Positions 27,523 to 33,165 of a stretch of 33,165 nucleotides of DNA are shown in pieces. The DNA lies in NCBI GenBank assembly GCA_030065935.1, contig JASJCP010000042.1:1-33165 (forward strand), given 5' to 3'. Under the pieces are notes generated by a model, which was given only the letters and a program-made list of their open reading frames with translations, made no database searches and had not been told where the DNA came from. Origin of the DNA: Xenococcaceae cyanobacterium MO_167.B27. GTDB taxonomy: Bacteria; Cyanobacteriota; Cyanobacteriia; Cyanobacteriales; Xenococcaceae. Each line of letters starts with the position of its first letter. Within the stretch, counting starts at the first letter, position 1. The position numbers were made by a program, and so were the translations under genes.

Positions 27523-28746
27523 TTAACTAGTAACAATTTTTGTTTGATACCATTTTTTAGCATCATTGGTGATGGATTTATTCACTTCTTTCCAAGTTAA
27601 TCCTGCTGCTTCTAATTCTGCAACACTTTCTTTCTGAATATCGAGAGAGATCCATTTAAGAAAGTTACCAATTTTCTTGATATCATATTCTCCATCACAA
27701 GCTTCTGTGACTGCTTGTAATAACCTGGCTTCGGTCACAAATAGTGCGGTAAATTCTGCAATATTTTGGACTTTTTCGGGAGTAATCGATACTGGGGTTT
27801 TAGTTTTGACTACCTGATGTTTAATTCCTTTGGCTTTAAATATAAGGTCAGTATATTTATCTCGCTCTACTACTTTGTCAGTGTCAGGATACATTACTAA
27901 ACCTTCCCCAACCCCTTCAATTCCAAAAGTAGCTTGTACCCAAGGATCGAGCTTTTCAACATCTTCCACCATGTTGTTAATAGTATCAGCAGCATCCTGT
28001 AATTGTCTTTCATTACCAAAATTAATAGTAACTGGCTCACCATAAAAAGGTAAAACAAAAATATCTGGATGTTCTGGTACAAAGTCTTGGATTTTTTCAG
28101 GACGTATTTCTAGTTTTTTAGCAGTGGTAATATTATCACCTATTTGAATCGCAAAAACAGCGAATATTTTGCGTTCTAGTCGAGAAATAGCAACCCCTTT
28201 TTGAATATTGTTACCGCACCATTCACCAAAGATAGTAATATTTTCTGTACTTCTTAAGGCTGTAAAGTACTCCAAATTAGCATTTACCCAAGTTGCAAAA
28301 CCAGCATTATCTGATTGCGGGTTAATAATCTGGCTTCTTTTTTGAGCAGCGACTTTTCCTTCAGTAGTAACTTGTACTCCTGCATTAGTACCATGCAATT
28401 TTATTTTGGCACGATAAGTTATTTTTACCGCATTACCTAAAATATCTAAGTTACGACGTACATTATGTAAAAGTTCAATACTTGTCCATTTTTGAAATGG
28501 TAAATTTTCTTTGGTATTAACTAATTCTTGTTGACAGTAAATTTCAGATAAATCACTACCTAATTCTGCTGTAACTATTCCTAATGCCATCCCGTAAGAA
28601 TAAACACCACGTAGTTTAGAAGGCTTGATTTTTGTACCATCTTTTAACACTGAATCAACTAAAGCTACAGCTACAATATCACCTACTTGATAAGTGTTTT
28701 CTAAATTAGCTACTATCTGAACTTCATCACGATTAGGTGCTTGCAT
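27523..28746 (-). CDS. RNA ligase family protein, probably N-terminally altered
   Basis: The 407-aa protein has a complete nucleotidyltransferase set: motif I KLHGT (116-120; K116 would be adenylated), motif Ia QKRS (135-138), motif III FGEWCG (173-178), IIIa FAVFAI (195-200), motif IV EGVGEGLVMY (277-286) and V FKAKG (303-307). Residues 20-60 look like an N-terminal OB module with VGDIVAV and KLRG, as in the Naegleria-type (Rnl5) and DRB0094-like ligases, but relatives usually have about 15-30 more residues first. The ATG lies next to an IS200/IS605 right-end hairpin and no other start is available, so the true N-terminus may be lost. ATP-dependent joining of RNA ends is likely. Confidence 0.85.
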   Translation of the reverse strand: MQAPNRDEVQIVANLENTYQVGDIVAVALVDSVLKDGTKIKPSKLRGVYSYGMALGIVTAELGSDLSEIYCQQELVNTKENLPFQKWTSIELLHNVRRNLDILGNAVKITYRAKIKLHGTNAGVQVTTEGKVAAQKRSQIINPQSDNAGFATWVNANLEYFTALRSTENITIFGEWCGNNIQKGVAISRLERKIFAVFAIQIGDNITTAKKLEIRPEKIQDFVPEHPDIFVLPFYGEPVTINFGNERQLQDAADTINNMVEDVEKLDPWVQATFGIEGVGEGLVMYPDTDKVVERDKYTDLIFKAKGIKHQVVKTKTPVSITPEKVQNIAEFTALFVTEARLLQAVTEACDGEYDIKKIGNFLKWISLDIQKESVAELEAAGLTWKEVNKSITNDAKKWYQTKIVTS

Positions 28747-28749
28747 TTT

Positions 28750-28790
28750 TTGACAGTCCCTCGCTCCTTGACGAGGGATTCTTCTCGACT
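28750..28790 (-). other. IS200/IS605-like right end with hairpin
   Basis: On the minus strand CCCTCG and CGAGGG form a stem (28758-28763 with 28772-28777), followed by TGTCAA. This layout matches right ends of cyanobacterial IS605 elements; the same segment would encode the end of the TnpB guide RNA (omegaRNA). It lies 3' of the tnpB fragment and 5' of the RNA ligase ATG. Confidence 0.6.
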
Positions 28791-29076
28791 AAAGCAAAAC
28801 TGCTAAAGAAGGAAGCTTTTTATCCTGACTGCTGCCCACAGCCAGCTTTTTAATTAGTACGGCACTGTTATAGTCCCTATCGCAACTCAAAGTGCATACA
28901 TCGCAGTAATGCCAACGCTCGGAGAGTGTTTTACTTACTCGGTTTAAGCAACCACTGCAATACTGAGAAGTGCCTCTAGGATTAACCTTGATTATTCTAG
29001 TTCCATATTTTTGAGCTACTTGAGATAGTATCTGCACAAAGTTAGCCACCCCATTATCGCTCCAAGACTTATTCAT
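28789..29076 (-). pseudogene. tnpB: TnpB (IS200/IS605 family) C-terminal fragment
   Basis: Only the last 95 or so residues of a TnpB RNA-guided nuclease remain: KYGTRIIKVNPRGTSQ, zinc ribbon YCSGC and YCDVC, and CDRDYNSA, the third RuvC acidic site. The first two RuvC motifs and the N-terminal domain are missing. The frame runs about 14 codons further upstream without a start, then hits a stop. It is thus a dead fragment. No tnpA (Y1 transposase) is present. Confidence 0.85.
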
Positions 29077-29160
29077 CCCTGACTTTGATTTATCTCGTCT
29101 ATAACGTACACAACGTAATTACAGAAAGCAATTGACATTGTGGAAGTGTTACACGACATA

Positions 29161-29203
29161 AAAAAATGCTACTCCATCATCATAGCAATTGAGTAGCATT
29201 TTC
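29161..29203 (-). terminator. Rho-independent terminator after the tnpABC operon
   Basis: On the minus strand AATGCTACTC pairs with GAGTAGCATT and is followed by a run of T. It begins directly after the tnpC stop codon, so it ends the tnpABC transcript. Confidence 0.85.
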
Positions 29204-29204
29204 T

Positions 29205-30194
29205 TTATTCTTGATTTCGCTTTTGCAAATATTCCAACGTCCATCCTTTTTCTATCATTGTGGTTAAAGGTGTCCATTCGCCAGTTGATTCCATAACCAG
29301 GATTCCATCTTTAGTACCTTGACTGGCTTGTACAATTCCTTGGTCTTTGGCTAACTTAAACCATGAGGAGAAAGTATCAGTAACTTGAGTCAATTGTCTT
29401 TCTTCATTGGTCAAATTTGGAGTCCAACCTTCTTCTAATGCTGTTCTCAGTAATCCAGCTTTTGATTTAACTTTTTTATCAGTAGCTAGATATTCTTCTA
29501 CTGCCGAGATAGCGTTATTAACCTCTTGTTGTGTAGAAGATGAAATAATTTTCTTCAACGTAGAATTTAATCTAATTCCTAGATTAGATAATTTGGCTTT
29601 TAAACTATCATTAATTGGAGTATCGGTTACAGAATGTTTGAGTTTCTGACTGATAGGAGTAACTTTAGGATTACTTTCAAGTAATTTGCTTTGACAAACT
29701 GATAATTCATTCTTAGTAGATTCAAGTTCAGCTTTGAGCTTTTTAATTTCTTCTGCTTGCCTAATAGTTTCCTGTTTTACACGGTCAAATAAATCTAATT
29801 TAGTTCCTATTTGGTAAAGTTCGCCAGTCATTTTCTCGTTCTGTTTCTTTAACTCTTTTTTCTCCCATTCAAGAGTGTTAATACGTTCCCGTAATTGCTT
29901 AATCATTACCTGCTTAGACTTCTCTGAAGCGGTTTGAGGTCTAGTTAATTTTCTAGCACTCTTTACTTGTTGGTCGCGAATATCTTGAATGCGCTCTTTG
30001 ATTTCTGGATATTTGTAGAGATAACTAACGCTGACATTGGCAATTCTAGCAATAGCACCAAAAGAGACTCTTTCGTTATTTTGTAACAGTTTAGAGATGG
30101 CTTTTTCAGTACGGTCGATACAGTCTTGTTTTCTTTGTTGTTGAACAGCATTTAATTTAGCTATTCTTTGCTCCTTACCATTCATCTTACTCAT
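29205..30194 (-). CDS. tnpC: Tn554-type TnpC-like protein (DUF6262) with extended C-terminus
   Basis: The 329-aa protein begins with a basic helix and a helix-turn-helix (SFGAIARIANVSVSYLYKYPEI, 44-65), then a long coiled coil (about 95-175), as in DUF6262/TnpC of Tn554-type elements. These help the two recombinases and influence orientation. The C-terminal half (about 215-329) is not part of a classic TnpC: it has LLRTALEEGWTPN and a WTPLTTMIEKGWTLEYL end, which resembles the GW-type repeats of cyanobacterial plasmid replication-like proteins. The start overlaps the tnpB stop by 8 bp. Confidence 0.8.
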   Translation of the reverse strand: MSKMNGKEQRIAKLNAVQQQRKQDCIDRTEKAISKLLQNNERVSFGAIARIANVSVSYLYKYPEIKERIQDIRDQQVKSARKLTRPQTASEKSKQVMIKQLRERINTLEWEKKELKKQNEKMTGELYQIGTKLDLFDRVKQETIRQAEEIKKLKAELESTKNELSVCQSKLLESNPKVTPISQKLKHSVTDTPINDSLKAKLSNLGIRLNSTLKKIISSSTQQEVNNAISAVEEYLATDKKVKSKAGLLRTALEEGWTPNLTNEERQLTQVTDTFSSWFKLAKDQGIVQASQGTKDGILVMESTGEWTPLTTMIEKGWTLEYLQKRNQE

Positions 30195-31950
30195 CTCCTC
30201 CAGAAACTATGTCTTTATTTCCAGATTCGAGGGTAGTGATAATTTTATTTAGGTTATTTCTAACTTTAGTATTCATTTCTGCGTGGCGTTTCCATCCTTT
30301 TTCTTCAGCATTTTTGACCAGCTTTTCTGTTTCTATAAGATGTGCTTTGTGCTGGTCTAAAAACTCCAGGGTTGTACGAAAATCACTACAGGTAAGACAA
30401 GCATTAGCATGAGGAAATTCTCCTAATACGATGGGTCTAGCGCATGAACCATTGGGTAAAGATTGAGCTAATACTTTTTTCTTGAGAAGATGTAAGTCTA
30501 AGTCATTATCTAATTCTGGCGTTGTAGATTCAACTACTTCTCCAGCTACATTAACTACTCTACTATCGTGATATTTGGCTATTTCTTGTTTTAAAGTTTT
30601 GTCATGAATATGTGCATAAACTGATGTCATAGTTGGAGATGTATGACCCAAATAACGTTGAATAATATGATGCGGTACTTCATTATTAATCATTCGTGTG
30701 CCAACTGTATGACGAAACTGGTGACTCTGAAAAATCCAAGGTTGACCCGAATTATCACAGATATTGAATTCTTCAGCTAAATTTTTTAAATAACTAATAA
30801 AACTTTTGTCATACATTACTTTTGGTTTGGGTCTAAACCTATGGCGATAACCTGGAGGTTCTTGCTTTTTTGCACAAAAGAGATAGTTAAAAGTTTTGTT
30901 ATCAAAAGAATCTCTTATGTATTGCTTTTGTTCTTGAATTACTGCTGCTAATTCTTGAGAAATTGGTAGAGTAGTTTCACATTTTATTTTCCCACGCATA
31001 AACTGAATATACCAATCACCTTTTGCATCTTGTCTTAGGCAATTTATAGGTAAATTTAAAAGTTCACTAACTCGTAGTCCACATTCTTGTATAACTAAAA
31101 CCATTCTCATGATTTGTTCTGGTAATGCGTCTAAATGTTGATTAAGTTGCTGCATTACCTCTTCAGGAATATATCTAGGAAGCGGTCTATTATGCTTGGG
31201 GAAATCTTCTCTTAAAATTAGTCCTGCTGGGAGTTCAAACCATTGATTAGCTGTTCCTACATTAAATAAAGTATTTAACATACTTAAGCGATGAGCTTTT
31301 GTAGAAGAAGATAATCTCTCACTTAAATACTCAAGATAATCAACAATAAATTGTCTATCTATTTCATGAATTCCGTTTAAAAAAGAATATTTTTCAGCAA
31401 TAAATTCAGATAAACCATTCAATTCTGAAATATAGCCTGATAAAGTCTGAAACGATCTATTACTAGCCATATATCTAATAAATTTTTTCGCAATATCTTT
31501 TAACCATTGCTGTTCTATATAAACAAAAATCAATTTTGTTAAAGACCTATGTTTAGGAGTAGCAACTCCTAAATCTGACGCTAACCAAACATCATCAGAT
31601 AATGGTAAGTCTTTTTCATACTTACCGTGCATTGGATTGAGGTTAAAAGAACGGTTGCATTTTTTGCATCTATATCTTTGTCTTCCGTCTTTAGTTTTTC
31701 CTGCTTTCCAACATTGATTATTCCCACATTCAGGACATTGCAAACCTAGTTTAATACAATCTAAATTTGTTAATTCTTTTATTCCTGGAATAAAATGTCT
31801 TTTACAATTTTTGCAGTAATACTGTCTTCTGCCTTTATCAAATCCTTTTCTTCTATAGTCACTTGCTCCGCAATGATGGCAAGTAACCGAATTATCATCT
31901 ACCTTAGTTAAAGGTATTAGTTTTTTATCAGAACTTTTATTCGCTTTCAT
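30187..31950 (-). CDS. tnpB: Tn554-type TnpB tyrosine recombinase with two N-terminal zinc ribbons
   Basis: The 587-aa integrase has two InsA-like zinc ribbons: CHHC/CKNC (C24, C27, C46, C49) and CPEC/CKKC (C72, C75, C95, C98). The catalytic domain carries R293 (ECGLRVSE), H410-x-x-R413, H436 and nucleophile Y445 (TSVYAHIHD). The tail has the Tn554 TnpB Cys/His signature CARPIVLG, HANACLTCSDFRTT and H534. It should cut and join transposon ends together with TnpA. The start overlaps the end of tnpA by 14 bp, so translation is coupled. Confidence 0.9.
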   Translation of the reverse strand: MKANKSSDKKLIPLTKVDDNSVTCHHCGASDYRRKGFDKGRRQYYCKNCKRHFIPGIKELTNLDCIKLGLQCPECGNNQCWKAGKTKDGRQRYRCKKCNRSFNLNPMHGKYEKDLPLSDDVWLASDLGVATPKHRSLTKLIFVYIEQQWLKDIAKKFIRYMASNRSFQTLSGYISELNGLSEFIAEKYSFLNGIHEIDRQFIVDYLEYLSERLSSSTKAHRLSMLNTLFNVGTANQWFELPAGLILREDFPKHNRPLPRYIPEEVMQQLNQHLDALPEQIMRMVLVIQECGLRVSELLNLPINCLRQDAKGDWYIQFMRGKIKCETTLPISQELAAVIQEQKQYIRDSFDNKTFNYLFCAKKQEPPGYRHRFRPKPKVMYDKSFISYLKNLAEEFNICDNSGQPWIFQSHQFRHTVGTRMINNEVPHHIIQRYLGHTSPTMTSVYAHIHDKTLKQEIAKYHDSRVVNVAGEVVESTTPELDNDLDLHLLKKKVLAQSLPNGSCARPIVLGEFPHANACLTCSDFRTTLEFLDQHKAHLIETEKLVKNAEEKGWKRHAEMNTKVRNNLNKIITTLESGNKDIVSGGDE

Positions 31951-33040
31951 TACTTTGTTCTCTTCGCTGCAAATATTGTTGATATTCTGCTTTCAAATCA
32001 TCAGTAAGCAGATGAACATAAGTGTTAACTGTAGTTTGAATATCGCTATGTCCTAATCTTTTTTGGACATAACTCATATCCCAACCTGCTCTGACTAAAT
32101 TAGTCGCGTGGCTGTGTCTAAGTAGGTGAGCAGTAGCATAGATACCAGTCTTCTTTCTGAGGCGACGAAATAGGCTATCTACTGCGGAATAAGTTAATGG
32201 TGTTCCTGGTTCTACTTTGTGACTCCAGATAGAAACAAATACATAGTCTGAGTCAACATCTTCTGGATATTCATCAATTAAATAATCAGAAAAGAACTTC
32301 ATTAATTCTTTGTTGACGTGGATAGTTCTGTCTCCACTTTTGGCTCTAGCACCATTAAAATTATCAAGTCTATTTTTTACATTAATCTCATTAGTTCCTC
32401 CTGTAACAAAATCCTCAATCCGTAGTCCTAAAGCCTCGCCAATACGCATTCCTGTCTCATAAAGCAAACAGATTAAAAACTTATCTCTAACGTGCTTACA
32501 AGCATTGATTAGAGTTTTTACTTCATCATCATTTAGACAACCAGGAAAAGTTTTTGGTTCTTTGACTTTGAGTAATTTGGTTTTGTATGAATTGCCTTTG
32601 CTGATGTGATGTAGAAAAGGTTTATACTTACTTCCTTTCTGAGTTACATAACGATAATTTTCTACTCCTTCAGCCGTTCCCAAACGCTCGTGAAACTCGT
32701 AGAAAGAGGCAACAGTAGTTAAGGCATGATTTATGGTTTTCTCTGACCTTTTTGCTTGTTGTGGACGAAGTGGGATAGTTCCTGGTTGTGGATTCCTGAG
32801 CCAGTGAATAAACTCTGCTCTTTGTTCTAGATTGACCATTTTCCAATCTAAAGAGTTTTCTTTGAGGTATTCAAAGTAAAGCTTTAGATTACGAGCATAG
32901 CCAGAGATAGTGTTGGGAGAACGTTCTAAGCTGTCGAGGTAGCGTAAATACTTTGATATTGGTTCGACAGGTAGATAGTTATCATCCAACACTAACCAGA
33001 TTGTTTTGCCGTTGTCTAATTGTCCTTTCTGTACTTTCAT
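31937..33040 (-). CDS. tnpA: Tn554-type TnpA tyrosine recombinase
   Basis: The 367-aa tyrosine integrase has an N-terminal SAM-like core-binding domain (about 25-150) and a catalytic domain with R199 (ETGMRIGEALGL), H305-x-x-R308 (HLLRHSHATN), H331 (GHSDIQTT) and Y341. All catalytic residues are present. It is the first gene of the overlapping tnpA-tnpB-tnpC operon. A sigma70-like promoter lies just upstream and a long inverted repeat overlaps its -35 box. Confidence 0.92.
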   Translation of the reverse strand: MKVQKGQLDNGKTIWLVLDDNYLPVEPISKYLRYLDSLERSPNTISGYARNLKLYFEYLKENSLDWKMVNLEQRAEFIHWLRNPQPGTIPLRPQQAKRSEKTINHALTTVASFYEFHERLGTAEGVENYRYVTQKGSKYKPFLHHISKGNSYKTKLLKVKEPKTFPGCLNDDEVKTLINACKHVRDKFLICLLYETGMRIGEALGLRIEDFVTGGTNEINVKNRLDNFNGARAKSGDRTIHVNKELMKFFSDYLIDEYPEDVDSDYVFVSIWSHKVEPGTPLTYSAVDSLFRRLRKKTGIYATAHLLRHSHATNLVRAGWDMSYVQKRLGHSDIQTTVNTYVHLLTDDLKAEYQQYLQRREQSNESE

Positions 33041-33047
33041 GAAGTAT

Positions 33048-33077
33048 ATAATACATGAAGTAGAAATAATTAGTCAA
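33048..33077 (-). promoter_or_regulatory. Sigma70-like promoter for tnpABC
   Basis: On the minus strand TTGACT (33072-33077) is followed after 18 nt by TATTAT (33048-33053), about 7 nt before the tnpA ATG at 33040. A start that close implies a very short or absent leader. The -35 box overlaps the left arm of the inverted repeat at 33076-33141. Confidence 0.65.
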
Positions 33078-33141
33078 TATATTCTACGACAACTAAAATT
33101 TGAGCCTTTCGGCTCTTGTTGTTGTTGTTATAGAATATATT
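33076..33141. repeat. 18-bp inverted repeat upstream of tnpA, with inner hairpin
   Basis: Arms 33076-33093 (AATATATTCTACGACAAC) and 33124-33141 are complementary at 16 of 18 positions. Inside is a hairpin GAGCC-TTTC-GGCTC (33102-33115), terminator-like for an upstream minus-strand gene. The outer repeat may be a transposon end, recombinase binding site or operator. Confidence 0.6.
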
Positions 33142-33165
33142 TATTTGATTAGAGATAATTTGATG

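Noticed and set aside
28789-29076. Active TnpB nuclease
   Set aside because: Only the third RuvC site and zinc ribbon remain; RuvC-I and RuvC-II motifs are missing.

Overview
The window looks like chromosomal DNA of a low-GC, oxygenic cyanobacterium. The octamer GCGATCGC (HIP1), a cyanobacterial hallmark, occurs about once per kb over the first 27 kb. There is a light-independent protochlorophyllide reductase subunit (chlB), a carboxysome-type beta-carbonic anhydrase with a C-terminal extension, and many 7-bp tandem repeats (STRRs) of the kind seen in multicellular and baeocyte-forming cyanobacteria. I cannot name the species; the AT-rich style would suit a Pleurocapsales-like or related coccoid lineage, but that is a guess.

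Layout. 1-452: gene-free, with three inverted repeats. 453-2639: divergent phosphoribosyltransferase and GPH-type MFS transporter; the 3' end of the transporter gene runs into a heptamer array. 2890-4638: glycosyltransferase and peptide deformylase (def), both minus. 4692-6854: dnaA and a DUF4399 lipoprotein-like/secreted protein. 6903-8429: chlB (minus), followed by a divergent 47-aa small ORF and aroQ. 9466-12864: a DUF3102-like hypothetical gene, a beta-carbonic anhydrase and pfkA, all minus. 13008-14779: a translationally coupled AAA ATPase + DUF4276 pair, a candidate two-gene defence module, next to a MITE and a gene remnant. 15383-19809: a plus-strand surface-polysaccharide block with WbaZ-like GT4, polyprenyl-phosphate sugar transferase, gmd and GDP-fucose synthase. 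20068-25324: radC, two cyanobacterial hypotheticals, murD and a CPBP membrane protease. 25804-28746: EVE-domain protein, FAD oxidoreductase and an RNA ligase whose start codon abuts a dead IS200/IS605 end. 29205-33040: three overlapping minus-strand genes (two tyrosine recombinases and a coiled-coil partner) forming a Tn554-type tnpABC transposition module, with a strong promoter and a long inverted repeat just upstream.

How it fits together. Most of the window is a housekeeping mosaic (replication initiation, protein maturation, shikimate pathway, glycolysis, chlorophyll, peptidoglycan) whose intergenic spacers are filled with STRRs, C-rich arrays and at least two MITE families. The polysaccharide block contains both enzymes that turn GDP-mannose into GDP-L-fucose, a priming transferase and a glycosyltransferase, so it plausibly builds a fucose/mannose-containing surface polymer. 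The last 6 kb (27171-33165) contains no HIP1 site, carries the transposon genes, the IS605 relic and the RNA ligase, and looks recently acquired. The most interesting candidates are the AAA/DUF4276 pair, the RNA ligase joined to an IS end, and the Tn554-type module with two zinc ribbons fused to TnpB and a long C-terminal extension on TnpC.
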